DNA from: Streptomyces capitiformicae
Lineage (GTDB): Bacteria > Actinomycetota > Actinomycetes > Streptomycetales > Streptomycetaceae
Assembly: GCF_002214185.1 (NCBI RefSeq)
Contig: NZ_CP022161.1
Coordinates: 2,355,767-2,419,766 of the forward strand
Reading direction: 5' to 3'
Length of the DNA stretch: 64,000 bases
Shown: one piece after another, positions 21,409 to 30,243 of the stretch
How the letters are laid out: each line of letters opens with the position of its first letter
How positions within the stretch are numbered: the stretch's first letter is position 1
Notes under the pieces: model-generated
The model's input: only the letters and a program-made list of their open reading frames with translations
Database searches by the model: none
What the model was told of the DNA's origin: nothing
Position numbers and translations under genes: made by a program

Positions 21409-22101
21409 GTGTCGGTGCGCGTGATCGTGAGGACCGTCAGCGAACTCTGCATCACCGTCGGCACCCTGATCGTGCTCTTCGTCGTCTACGTGCTGTTCTG
21501 GACCGGTGTGAAGGCCGACACCGAGATGGGCCACCAGGTCGATCTCCTGCAGGAGCAGTGGGCGAAGCAGCCGGTGCGACCCACGTCCGCCCCGGGCGCC
21601 TCGGCGCCTCCGGAGCCGCCCGCCCCGTACAAGGACGCCGCCCCCTTCGCCCTCATGTACATCCCGCGCCTTGGTTTCACGTGGAACAAGCCCGTCCTCG
21701 AGGGGACGAAGACGAACACCCTCAAGAAAGGGCTCGGTCACTACGCGAACACCGCTCAGTTGGGGCAGAAGGGGAACTTCGCGGTCGCCGGCCACCGCCG
21801 TACATACGGCGATCCCCTCAAAGACTTTCCCAAGCTGCGCCCCGGCGACGCGGTGGTCCTGACCGACGGGGTGAACTGGTTCACATACGTCATCGACCGG
21901 GGGCCCTATCGGACATTGCCCACGGACGTGCAGGTCATCGACCCCGTGCCGAGGAAATCGGGGTACACGCGCGCGGGACGCTATCTGACGCTGACCACCT
22001 GCGATCCGGAGTGGGGGCGCAGCCATCGGCTCATCGTCTGGGGACATCTCGAATCGACTCAGCCTGTGGAGGCCGGGAAACCGGAGGCACTACGCCGTTA
22101 G
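21409..22101 (+). CDS. class E sortase
   Basis: A 230-aa membrane-anchored transpeptidase. One N-terminal TM helix (ELCITVGTLIVLFVVYVLFW) leads to a catalytic domain with GHRRTYGDPL (His), TLTTCDPEW (Cys198) and an arginine a few residues on in RSHR. Class E sortases attach LAXTG proteins such as chaplins to peptidoglycan. GTG 21409 follows a short Gly-rich spacer with a GGGGGA. A parS-like sequence lies within the coding region (21674-21687). Confidence 0.9.
   Translation: MSVRVIVRTVSELCITVGTLIVLFVVYVLFWTGVKADTEMGHQVDLLQEQWAKQPVRPTSAPGASAPPEPPAPYKDAAPFALMYIPRLGFTWNKPVLEGTKTNTLKKGLGHYANTAQLGQKGNFAVAGHRRTYGDPLKDFPKLRPGDAVVLTDGVNWFTYVIDRGPYRTLPTDVQVIDPVPRKSGYTRAGRYLTLTTCDPEWGRSHRLIVWGHLESTQPVEAGKPEALRR
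21674..21687. other. parS-like site, one mismatch, inside a sortase gene
   Basis: GTTTCACGTGGAAC differs at one position from the parS palindrome. It encodes part of the peptide GFTWNK, so it may be chance or a weak ParB site. Confidence 0.4.
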
Positions 22102-22154
22102 TCTGGTGGCGGTACGGCGTGAGTCCGGTGCCGTGGTGTGAAGGAAGGGACGGC

Positions 22155-22316
22155 ATGTACGGCTGGATCTGGCGACATCTGCCGGGCAACGTATGGGTGA
22201 AGGCGCTGATTTCCGCCGTCCTCACCCTGGCTGTCGTCTACGTCCTCTTCCAGTACGTCTTTCCCTGGGCCGAACCCCTGTTGCCCTTCAACGATGTGAC
22301 GGTGAACGACCAGTGA
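22155..22316 (+). CDS. 53-aa membrane protein, unknown
   Basis: A short ORF between the first sortase and pabA. The product (MYGWIWRHLPGNVWVKALIS, then AVLTLAVVYVLFQYVFPWAEPLL) has one strong transmembrane helix flanked by aromatic residues and a polar C-terminus FNDVTVNDQ. AAGGAAGGGA precedes the ATG, and its stop overlaps the pabA start (GTGA at 22313), so it is translationally coupled to pabA. Small proteins of this type sit at this position in related streptomycetes. Function unknown; topology suggests a partner for the sortases. Confidence 0.75.
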   Translation: MYGWIWRHLPGNVWVKALISAVLTLAVVYVLFQYVFPWAEPLLPFNDVTVNDQ

Positions 22317-22963
22317 GTGCCGCCCGCCCCGCCCGCATCCTCGTCGTCGACAACTACGACAGCTTCGTCTTCAACCTGGTCCAGTACCTGTACCAGCTGG
22401 GCGCCGAGTGCGAGGTGCTACGCAACGACGAGGTGGCGACCGCGCACGCCCAGGACGGCTTCGACGGTGTGCTCCTGTCCCCCGGCCCCGGCACCCCGGA
22501 GGAGGCCGGCGTCTGCGTCGACATGGTCCGCCACTGCGCGGCCACCGGCGTGCCCGTCTTCGGCGTCTGTCTCGGCATGCAGTCCATGCAGGTGGCGTAC
22601 GGCGGTGTCGTGGACCGCGCGCCCGAACTCCTGCACGGCAAGACATCGCTGGTGGAACACGAGGGCAAGGGCGTCTTCGCGGGCCTGCCGACCCCCTTCA
22701 CCGCGACCCGCTACCACTCGCTGGCCGCCGAGCCCGGGACCGTGCCGGCCGAGCTGGAGGTCACGGCGCGCACGCACGACGGGATCATCATGGGGCTGAG
22801 ACACCGTGAACTGCCCGTCGAGGGCGTGCAGTTCCACCCCGAGTCGGTGCTCACCGAGCACGGCCACCGCATGCTGGCCAACTGGCTGGTGGAATGCGGG
22901 GACCAGGAGGCCGTGGCGAGGTCGGCGGGGCTCGCCCCGGTGGTGGGCAGGGCCACGGCGTGA
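22313..22963 (+). CDS. pabA: aminodeoxychorismate/anthranilate synthase glutaminase subunit
   Basis: Class I glutamine amidotransferase that feeds ammonia to chorismate-using partners for p-aminobenzoate (folate) or anthranilate. The 216-aa product has LLSPGPGTPEEAG for the oxyanion strand, the nucleophile in GVCLGMQSM, and His-Glu in FHPESVLTEHG. The GTG at 22313 overlaps the preceding stop, and its own stop overlaps the next sortase GTG (22960). No pabB is present in the window, so the synthase subunit must be elsewhere. Confidence 0.9.
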   Translation: MSAARPARILVVDNYDSFVFNLVQYLYQLGAECEVLRNDEVATAHAQDGFDGVLLSPGPGTPEEAGVCVDMVRHCAATGVPVFGVCLGMQSMQVAYGGVVDRAPELLHGKTSLVEHEGKGVFAGLPTPFTATRYHSLAAEPGTVPAELEVTARTHDGIIMGLRHRELPVEGVQFHPESVLTEHGHRMLANWLVECGDQEAVARSAGLAPVVGRATA

Positions 22964-24297
22964 CGGCGGTGCGCCCCGAGCGCGAGAGTGCCCCCTACGG
23001 CGGCGAGGCCGCGTACGGGGGCGCTGAGGCGTTCGAGGCGTTCGAGGCCTTCGACGGGGATGCCTCCCGGTCGGCGGTCGAGCCGCCGCAGCAGTGGTAC
23101 GCCCCACCGGACCAGCAGGCCGCCGGGTACGCCCAGGGCGACCGGTACGGGCAGCGGCCGTACGCGGAGCCGGTGTATGAGCCGCGCCCCCCGGCCGCCC
23201 CGTACGGGTCCTACGGACCGACGGCGACGGCGTACGAATCGACGGCGTACGAATCGACGGCCTACGAGGCGACGGCCTACGAGGCGACGGCCTACGAGGC
23301 GACGGCCTACGAGGCGACCGCGCCCGAGTACCCCTCGGTCGACACTGCCCTTGAGCATCCTTCGATCGACGAGGAGACCGTGGCGCTGCGGGTGGAGGAG
23401 GCCCGGCGCATAGCGGCGGAGGCCGAGTCGATACCCGCGCCGTCCGTCTCCGAGGGCCGTGCGGCCCGCCGTAAGGCCGCGAGACGGCACGGGAGGCATT
23501 CGGGCTCCCTGGGCGCGCACGCGGGCTCAGGGGCCGCTCAGGGGGCCCAGGGGGCCTTAGAGGCGGCCGAGGCGTCGGCGCCCCTCTCCCGGGTGGAGGC
23601 GCGACGGGCTGCGCGGGCGCGCAAGCCCAGTGCGGGGGTGATCGCGAGCCGGGCGATCGGTGAGGTGTTCATCACCACCGGCGTACTGATGCTGCTGTTC
23701 GTGACCTATCAGCTGTGGTGGTCGAACATCCGGGCCCAGCAGGAGGCGGGCCGGGAGGCGACCAGCCTCCAGGAGGAGTGGAAGAACGGACAGCGCGCGC
23801 CGGGCGCGTTCGAGCCGGGGCAGGGCTTCGCCATCCTGCACATTCCGAAGCTGGACGTGGTGGTGCCGATCGCCGAGGGCATCAGCAAGTCGAAGGTCCT
23901 GGACCGCGGAATGGTCGGGCACTACGACGAGAACAGCATCAAGACGGCGATGCCCGAGGACAAGACCGGCAACTTCGGTATCGCGGGGCACCGCAACACG
24001 CACGGCGAACCGTTCCGGTACATCAACCGGCTCCAGCCGGGTGACCCGATCGTCGTGGAGACCCAGGACAAGTACTACGTCTACGACATGGCCTCGATCC
24101 TTCCGGTGACGTCGCCGAAAAACGTCAGCGTGCTCGAACCGGTCCCCCCGGGGTCGGGGTTCACCGAGCCGGGCCGTTACATCACGCTGACCACGTGCAC
24201 GCCGGAGTTCACGAGCAAGTACCGGATGATCGTGTGGGGCAAGATGGTCGAGGAACGGCCGCGCAGTGAGGGGAAGCCCGACGCGCTCGTCCAGTAA
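22960..24297 (+). CDS. class E sortase with long repetitive N-terminal region
   Basis: A 445-aa sortase. The first ~220 residues are cytoplasmic, disordered and rich in Ala, Tyr, Glu and Pro, and contain a tandem six-copy Ala-Tyr-Glu-(Ser/Ala)-Thr peptide from a 15-bp DNA repeat. A TM helix (GEVFITTGVLMLLFVTYQLW) then leads to the catalytic domain: GHRNTHGEPF (His) and TLTTCTPEF with Cys413. The start GTG overlaps the pabA stop. The long intracellular arm is unusual for sortases and may be a docking or regulatory segment. Confidence 0.9.
   Translation: MTAVRPERESAPYGGEAAYGGAEAFEAFEAFDGDASRSAVEPPQQWYAPPDQQAAGYAQGDRYGQRPYAEPVYEPRPPAAPYGSYGPTATAYESTAYESTAYEATAYEATAYEATAYEATAPEYPSVDTALEHPSIDEETVALRVEEARRIAAEAESIPAPSVSEGRAARRKAARRHGRHSGSLGAHAGSGAAQGAQGALEAAEASAPLSRVEARRAARARKPSAGVIASRAIGEVFITTGVLMLLFVTYQLWWSNIRAQQEAGREATSLQEEWKNGQRAPGAFEPGQGFAILHIPKLDVVVPIAEGISKSKVLDRGMVGHYDENSIKTAMPEDKTGNFGIAGHRNTHGEPFRYINRLQPGDPIVVETQDKYYVYDMASILPVTSPKNVSVLEPVPPGSGFTEPGRYITLTTCTPEFTSKYRMIVWGKMVEERPRSEGKPDALVQ
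23230..23319 (+). repeat. 15-bp tandem repeat, six units, in a sortase gene
   Basis: Six in-frame 15-bp units: two of GCGTACGAATCGACG, then four of GCCTACGAGGCGAC(G/C). They encode Ala-Tyr-Glu-(Ser/Ala)-Thr repeats. Near-identity of the last four units suggests recent duplication; each unit change keeps the reading frame. Confidence 0.95.
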
Positions 24298-24322
24298 GGG
24301 CTCGACCAAGGGCGGATGAACT

Positions 24323-25075
24323 GTGGCAGTGACCACCGACGAGACCGATGACGTCGAAGAGAGGACCGGCGGGGCCGGGACCACGCCGCCGCGGCGCGGC
24401 ATGGGACGGATCGCGATGGCGGTGAGTGTCTTCGGCGAACTGCTCATCACCGCGGGCCTGGTGCTCGGACTGTTCGTCGTCTACTCGCTGTGGTGGACGA
24501 ACGTGCTCGCCGACCGGGAAGCGGGCAAGGAAGCGAACAAGGTCCGCGACACCTGGGCGTCGGCTGACAGCGGCCCGGGCGCCCTGGACACCAAGGACGG
24601 CATCGGCTTTCTGCACGTCCCCGCCATGAAGAACGGTGAGGTTCTGGTCAAGAAGGGCACTTCCACCAAGATCCTCAATGGTGGCGTCGCCGGCTACTAC
24701 ACCGACCCCGTCAAGGCGACCCTCCCTACCTCCGACAAGGACGGCAACTTCACCCTCGCCGCCCACCGCGACGGCCACGGCGCCAAGTTCCACAACATCG
24801 ACAAGATCGAGAAGGGCGACTCGATCGTCTTCGAGACCCGCGACAACTGGTACGTCTACAAGGTCTACGACACCCTCCCCGAGACCTCGAAGTACAACGT
24901 CAAGGTCTTGTCGAACATCCCCAAGGAGTCCGGCAAAAAGAAACCGGGCAAGTACATCACTTTGACTACTTGCACGCCTTTGTACACGTCCCGGCACCGG
25001 TACATCGTGTGGGGGGAGCTGGTCCGTGTGGAACGGGTCAACGCGGAACGGACGCTGCCGAAGGAACTGCGGTAG
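24323..25075 (+). CDS. class E sortase
   Basis: A 250-aa sortase, third in the cluster. An N-terminal TM helix (VFGELLITAGLVLGLFVVYS) precedes the catalytic domain with LAAHRDGHG (His), TLTTCTPLY (Cys217) and the following arginine in SRHRY. A basic C-terminal tail is present. GTG 24323 starts 25 bp after the previous gene. The three sortases are paralogues with the same fold but different linkers, so they may act on different cell-surface substrates. Confidence 0.9.
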   Translation: MAVTTDETDDVEERTGGAGTTPPRRGMGRIAMAVSVFGELLITAGLVLGLFVVYSLWWTNVLADREAGKEANKVRDTWASADSGPGALDTKDGIGFLHVPAMKNGEVLVKKGTSTKILNGGVAGYYTDPVKATLPTSDKDGNFTLAAHRDGHGAKFHNIDKIEKGDSIVFETRDNWYVYKVYDTLPETSKYNVKVLSNIPKESGKKKPGKYITLTTCTPLYTSRHRYIVWGELVRVERVNAERTLPKELR

Positions 25076-25110
25076 CGCTGTAGCCGTCCGTACGACGGCT
25101 GACCGTACGA

Positions 25111-25150
25111 CGGAGCCCCGGCCCCTTCCTGAGAAGGGGCCGGGGCTCCG
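25111..25150. terminator. bidirectional terminator, sortase / pknB
   Basis: A perfect 18-bp stem (25111-25128 with 25133-25150, loop CTGA) between convergent genes. Confidence 0.88.
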
Positions 25151-25160
25151 CTCTGTGGCG

Positions 25161-27143
25161 CTATCCGAAGATGCCGCCGTTGTTTCCTCCGTTGTTGTTT
25201 CCTCCGTTGTTGCCGAAGCCGACCGAGGCGAGGGTGATCGTCGTCTGGGTCGGGTCGGCGCGGTTGCCGCCGTCCGGGTCCTGGTCGGTGACGAGTGCGG
25301 TGTCGCTCTGGTCGCTGCCCGGGGCGAACTGGATGTTCGTGAAGCCCGCCTGCTGCAGGAGCTGCTTGGCCTCGCCCACGCTCCGGCCGACCACGTTCGG
25401 GACCTCCGCCTCCTGCTTCTCGGCCGCCTTGCCGATCTGGATGGTGACGGTGTCACCCTTCTCGGCCTCGCTGCCCTGCTCCGGCGTGGTCGCGATGACC
25501 TTGCCGACCAGGTTGCCGTCGTCGGTCTCGACCTCGGTGCACTCGCCGACCAGGTTGTTGGCCGTCATCTGGGCCTTGGCCTGGTCACAGCTGAGCCTGC
25601 GGACGTCCGGGACGGTGACCGTCGCGGCCTCCGTGGCGACCGTCAGTGTGACCGTGGAGCCCTTTTCGATCTTGTCGCCGACGGGGTCCTGGTCGATCAC
25701 GATGCCGGCCGTGCGCTCGGACTCCTCAGTCTTCTTCTCGACCTTGAAGCCCTTCTCTTCGAGCTGGGCCTCGGCCACGTCGAACTGCAGGCCCTGAACA
25801 TCAGGGACCGCGATCTTCGGGGCGCCGGTGGAGATCACCAGGGCGATGGTGTCGCCCTTCTTGACCGGATCGCCTTCCTTGGGCGTCTGACTACAGACGT
25901 TGCCCGTCTTCTGGTTCTCGCACTCAGCTTTGGTGACTGTTACCTCGAGATCAACATTGCTTGCTGCTCTCTTGGCTTCGGCCTCCGTCTGGCCCACGAA
26001 GCTAGGGTTCTTGAACGTTTCGTTGGAGCTGTCGTTCCCCGAGAACATCAACCGCCCGATGAGGATCGCGCCGATCAGCACCAGCACACCCGCGACGACC
26101 AGGAGGATCGTCGAGGTGTTGTTCTTCTTCTGCTGGCGGCGGCGGCCCTGACGGTCGTCGTAGCCTCCGTAGCCGTCGTCCCCGTTCATCGGGGGCAGCA
26201 TGGTGGTGGCCTGGGCGTCCGTGGAGCGCAGGGCGGTGGTGGGCTGGTCGTCGGGGTAGCCGCCGTAACCGACCGAGCCCATCGCCGCCGTGGCCGCGAC
26301 GGGCTGGCCGTCGAGGCACGCCTCGATGTCGGCGCGCATCTCGTCGGCGGACTGGTAGCGGTAGTCCGGGTCCTTGACCAGGGCACGCAGGACGATGGCG
26401 TCCATCTCCGGCGTGATCTCCGGGTCGAAGACGCTCGGGGGCTGCGGTTCCTCCCGTACGTGCTGGTAGGCGACCGCCACGGGGGAGTCACCGACGAACG
26501 GCGGGCGGACCGTGAGTAGTTCGTAGAGCAGACAGCCCGTCGAGTACAGGTCGGAGCGGGCGTCCACCTGCTCGCCCTTGGCCTGCTCCGGGGAGAGGTA
26601 CTGGGCGGTGCCGATGACCGCGGACGTCTGGGTCATGGTCATGCCGGAGTCGCCCATGGCGCGGGCGATGCCGAAGTCCATGACCTTGACCTGGCCGTTG
26701 CGCGTCAACATGACGTTGGCCGGCTTGATGTCACGGTGGACGATCTGGTTGCGGTGGGCGTACTCCAGTCCCTGGAGGATGCCGATGGTCATCTCCATGG
26801 CCCGCTCCGGCAGCAGCTTGCGGCCGCTGTGAAGAAGCTCACGGAGGGTGGAGCCCTCGACGTACTCCATGACGATGTACGGGATCGAGACCCCGTCGAT
26901 GTAGTCCTCGCCCGTGTCGTAGACCGCGACGATCGCGGGGTGGTTGAGCGAGGCGGCCGACTGGGCCTCCCGGCGGAACCGGGCCTGGAAGGTGGGGTCG
27001 CGCGCGAGGTCCGCTCGCAGCGTCTTCACCGCCACGGTGCGGCCGAGGCGGGTGTCCATCGCGAGGTAGACCTCCGCCATGCCACCACGGCCGAGCACCT
27101 GGCCCAGCTCGTACCGGCCGCCGAGGCGACGCGGCTCTTCCAT
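25161..27143 (-). CDS. pknB: Ser/Thr protein kinase PknB with four PASTA domains
   Basis: Membrane receptor kinase linking peptidoglycan state to growth and division. The 660-aa product has the ATP-site lysine (Lys40, TVAVKTL), HRDIKPANV (HRD 136-138), DFG 156-158 and the activation loop MTQTSAVIGTAQYL. A Gly/Gln/Arg juxtamembrane segment precedes a TM helix (STILLVVAGVLVLIGAILIG, about residue 345 on), then four PASTA repeats that bind muropeptides. The C-terminus is a Gly/Asn-rich tail. It is the last gene of the minus-strand operon, 170 bp after pbpA. No PknA gene accompanies it, unlike in mycobacteria. Confidence 0.96.
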   Translation of the reverse strand: MEEPRRLGGRYELGQVLGRGGMAEVYLAMDTRLGRTVAVKTLRADLARDPTFQARFRREAQSAASLNHPAIVAVYDTGEDYIDGVSIPYIVMEYVEGSTLRELLHSGRKLLPERAMEMTIGILQGLEYAHRNQIVHRDIKPANVMLTRNGQVKVMDFGIARAMGDSGMTMTQTSAVIGTAQYLSPEQAKGEQVDARSDLYSTGCLLYELLTVRPPFVGDSPVAVAYQHVREEPQPPSVFDPEITPEMDAIVLRALVKDPDYRYQSADEMRADIEACLDGQPVAATAAMGSVGYGGYPDDQPTTALRSTDAQATTMLPPMNGDDGYGGYDDRQGRRRQQKKNNTSTILLVVAGVLVLIGAILIGRLMFSGNDSSNETFKNPSFVGQTEAEAKRAASNVDLEVTVTKAECENQKTGNVCSQTPKEGDPVKKGDTIALVISTGAPKIAVPDVQGLQFDVAEAQLEEKGFKVEKKTEESERTAGIVIDQDPVGDKIEKGSTVTLTVATEAATVTVPDVRRLSCDQAKAQMTANNLVGECTEVETDDGNLVGKVIATTPEQGSEAEKGDTVTIQIGKAAEKQEAEVPNVVGRSVGEAKQLLQQAGFTNIQFAPGSDQSDTALVTDQDPDGGNRADPTQTTITLASVGFGNNGGNNNGGNNGGIFG

Positions 27144-27313
27144 AGCTTCCTACCAGCCCTCTCCGTCGGCCCCGACCGCACCCATGTACGGTCCGGCGGC
27201 TGTGCTGTCCGGGCATACGGTACCCGGCTCGCCTTCTGTGACCTGGTCAACCGCGAACCCGATACAGGACCGGTATCGCAACGTGCACCGATGTGAAGGT
27301 GACGTGAGCGGGG

Positions 27314-28780
27314 TCACTTCTTGCTGTTGATCACTGCTTGCATCACGTTCTTCGCGATCGGGCCGGCGAGACCGCCACCGGAGATCTCACCGCGGTCCGC
27401 ACTGCCGTCCTCGACGACCACGGCCACGGCGACCGGCGAGCTGCCGTCGCTGAGCTTGGCGTACGAGATGAACCAGGCGTACGGCAGTTCCTTGTTGTTG
27501 ACGCCGTGCTGGGCGGTACCGGTCTTGCCGCCGACGGTAGCGCCGTCGATCTTCGCGCTGCCGCCGGTGCCGGCCGGGTCGTTGACGACGGTCTCCATCA
27601 TCTCCTGCAGCGCCTGCGCGGTGTCCGGCGAGACCGCCTGGGACAGCGTCTCGGGCTCGTGCGACTCGATGACGTCGAGGTTGGAGGCGCGCAGCTGGTC
27701 GACCATGTACGGCTTCATCAGCTTGCCGTCGTTGGCGATCGCCGCGGACACCATCGCCATCTGCAGCGGGGTGGCGCGGTTGGAGCCCTGGCCGATGCCG
27801 TCGAGGGCGTTCTGCGGACGGTTGTCCTTGGGGTAGACGCTCTCGGCGGCGCGGACCGGGATGTCCAGCTCGGCCTGGCCGAAGCCGAACTTCTCGGACT
27901 GCTTGATCATCTTCTCGTTGCCGACGCTGTCGCTGAGCTTCGCGAAGACCGTGTTGCAGGAGACCTTCAGCGCGTCGCGCAGGGTCGCGTTCTTGCAGTT
28001 CCCGTGCTGGTTGCCGAGGTCGGTGTTCGACTGGGGCAGCCGGTACGGGTCCGGGGTGTCCGTGGCCTTGTCGATGCCGTCGACCACGTTGTTCTCCAGC
28101 GCGGCGGCGGCGGTGACCACCTTGAACGTGGAGCCCGGCGGGTAGGTCTCGCGCAGTGCGCGGTTCAGCATCGGCTTGTCGGAGTCCTTCTCCAGCTTCG
28201 AGAAGGTCTCGCTGTCCTTGCTGCTGATACCGGCGAAGGTCGACGGGTCGTACGACGGCGTGGAGGCCAGCGCCAGGACCGCCCCGGTCTGGGGGTCGAT
28301 CGCGGCGACGGCGCCCTTCTTGTCACCGAGGCCCTCGAAGGCCGCCTTCTGCGCGGCGGCGTTGAGGGTGGTGACGACGCTGCCGCCCTCCTTCTTCTTC
28401 CCGGTGATCATGTCCAGCGTGTTCCGGAAGAAGAGCCGGTCGTCGTTGCCGGTGAGGATGCCGTCCTCGAGGCTCTCCAGCTGCGTGGCGCCGACGATCT
28501 GGGAGGCGTACCCCGTGACGGGTGCCCACATCTCGCCGTTCTTCCAGGTGCGCTTGAACTTGTAGTCGGTGCCCTTGGTCTCGACGGAGCCGGTGATGGC
28601 CTTGCCGTCGACGATGATGTCGCCGCGCGGGGTGCCGTAGCGCTCGATGGCCACCCGGCGGTTCTGTTTGTCCGTCTTCAGGGAGTCAGCCTGGACGTAC
28701 TGAATCCAGTTGTCGCGGATGAGCAGGGCCAGGACGAGGAGCCCGCAGAAGATCGCGATCCGGCGCAGGGGCTTGTTCAC
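27314..28780 (-). CDS. pbpA: class B penicillin-binding protein
   Basis: Transpeptidase that cross-links peptidoglycan, probably with the adjacent RodA/FtsW glycosyltransferase. The 488-aa product has an N-terminal TM helix (RIAIFCGLLVLALLIRDNW), a dimerisation domain, and the penicillin-binding motifs GSTFK (active-site Ser), SCN and KTGTA. The ATG overlaps the rodA stop by 4 bp. The homologue in M. tuberculosis is PbpA in the same operon order. Confidence 0.95.
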   Translation of the reverse strand: MNKPLRRIAIFCGLLVLALLIRDNWIQYVQADSLKTDKQNRRVAIERYGTPRGDIIVDGKAITGSVETKGTDYKFKRTWKNGEMWAPVTGYASQIVGATQLESLEDGILTGNDDRLFFRNTLDMITGKKKEGGSVVTTLNAAAQKAAFEGLGDKKGAVAAIDPQTGAVLALASTPSYDPSTFAGISSKDSETFSKLEKDSDKPMLNRALRETYPPGSTFKVVTAAAALENNVVDGIDKATDTPDPYRLPQSNTDLGNQHGNCKNATLRDALKVSCNTVFAKLSDSVGNEKMIKQSEKFGFGQAELDIPVRAAESVYPKDNRPQNALDGIGQGSNRATPLQMAMVSAAIANDGKLMKPYMVDQLRASNLDVIESHEPETLSQAVSPDTAQALQEMMETVVNDPAGTGGSAKIDGATVGGKTGTAQHGVNNKELPYAWFISYAKLSDGSSPVAVAVVVEDGSADRGEISGGGLAGPIAKNVMQAVINSKK

Positions 28781-30216
28781 GGTCGGACCACCTGTGTCAT
28801 CTCGGCATCGGGGTTCGGGGCGGGGGACGGCGCCGGGCGGCGTGCGGTGTCGCTGATCCGCAGCAGGATGCCGATCAGTGCCCAGTTGGCGATGACGGAC
28901 GAACCGCCGTACGCCAAAAAGGGCAGCGTCATACCGGTCAGCGGGATCAGGCCCATGACGCCACCGGCGACCACGAAGACCTGGAGGCCGAAGGCGCCGG
29001 ACAGGCCCACCGCGAGCAGCTTGCCGAACGGGTCGCGCGCCGCGAGGGCGGTGCGGATGCCGCGCTCGATGATCAGCCCGTAAAGCAGCAGGATCGCCAT
29101 GACGCCGGCCAGGCCCAGCTCCTCAGCGAAGGTCGCGAGGATGAAGTCGGAGTTGGCGGCGAAGCCGATGAGATCGGAGTTGCCCTGGCCGAGTCCGGTA
29201 CCGAGGGTGCCGCCGGAGCCGAAGGCCCACAGGGCCTCCATGGACTGCTCGGAGTGGCCCCACTCGCCCTTCTTGCTCAGCAGGTACTCGCCCATGGGGT
29301 CGAGCCAGGCCTGGACACGCTGCTGGACGTGGCTCTCGAAGGAGGCGACGCCGACGGCGCCGGCGGCGGACATCAGCAGACCGAAGACGATCCAGCTGGT
29401 GCGCTCGGTGGCGACGTACAGCATGATCACGAACATGCCGAAGAAGAGCAGCGAGGTACCGAGGTCGGTCTCGAAGACCAGGATCAGGATGGAGAGGATC
29501 CATACGACGATGATCGGGCCGAGGTCACGGCCGCGCGGGAGGTAGAGGCCCAGGAAGCGGCGGCTGGCGAGCGCGAGGGCGTCTCTCTTCACCATGAGGT
29601 AGCCGGCGAAGAAGACCGCGATGATGATCTTCGCGAACTCACCGGGCTGGATGGTGCCGAGACCGGGGATCGAGATCCAGATCTTGGCGCCGAAGGTTTC
29701 GGCACCGAGACCGGGCACCAGCGGCAGCATCAGCAGCACGATCGCCGCCGCCATGGAGATGTACGTGTAGCGCTGCAGGACGCGGTGGTCCTTGAGCAGG
29801 ATCAGCACGGCGATGAACAGGGCGACGCCGATCGCAGAGTTGAGCAGCTGCCGGGGTGAGGCCTCGAAGTACTCGCTGCGCAGCTGCAGCCGCTCAGACT
29901 GGTCCAGACGCCAGATGGCCACCAGCCCCAGCCCGTTCAGCAGCGTCGCCAGCGGCAGCATCAGCGGGTCGGCGTACGGCGCGAACTTGCGTACGACGAG
30001 ATGGCCGATGCCGGCCAGCAGGCCCATGCCGAGGCCGTAGCCGAGCAGACCGGCGGGCACCTGGTCGTTGATGGCGAGACCGACGTTGGCGTACGCGAAC
30101 ACCGGGATGACGACCGCGAAGATCAGCAGCGCCAGCTCGGTGTTGCGCCGGCTCGGTGCGCCGATCGCGCCGATCGTGGACGTGTGCTGCGTCGACGTGT
30201 TGGTAGTACTGCTCAT
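28777..30216 (-). CDS. rodA: RodA/FtsW-type SEDS glycosyltransferase
   Basis: A 479-aa polytopic membrane protein of the SEDS family, which polymerises lipid II into glycan strands. Many hydrophobic helices are present, with IPGLGTIQPGEFAKI, FETDLGTSLLFFG, ATFAEELGLAGV and MTLPFLAYGGSS, the conserved family motifs including the catalytic Asp region. It lies directly upstream of pbpA (4-bp overlap), the typical SEDS-PBP pair. The N-terminus is Thr/Ser-rich. RodA rather than FtsW is inferred from operon synteny with mycobacteria. Confidence 0.94.
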   Translation of the reverse strand: MSSTTNTSTQHTSTIGAIGAPSRRNTELALLIFAVVIPVFAYANVGLAINDQVPAGLLGYGLGMGLLAGIGHLVVRKFAPYADPLMLPLATLLNGLGLVAIWRLDQSERLQLRSEYFEASPRQLLNSAIGVALFIAVLILLKDHRVLQRYTYISMAAAIVLLMLPLVPGLGAETFGAKIWISIPGLGTIQPGEFAKIIIAVFFAGYLMVKRDALALASRRFLGLYLPRGRDLGPIIVVWILSILILVFETDLGTSLLFFGMFVIMLYVATERTSWIVFGLLMSAAGAVGVASFESHVQQRVQAWLDPMGEYLLSKKGEWGHSEQSMEALWAFGSGGTLGTGLGQGNSDLIGFAANSDFILATFAEELGLAGVMAILLLYGLIIERGIRTALAARDPFGKLLAVGLSGAFGLQVFVVAGGVMGLIPLTGMTLPFLAYGGSSVIANWALIGILLRISDTARRPAPSPAPNPDAEMTQVVRP

Positions 30217-30243
30217 CGTGTGAGTGGGCCCCTCGCGGCTTGC

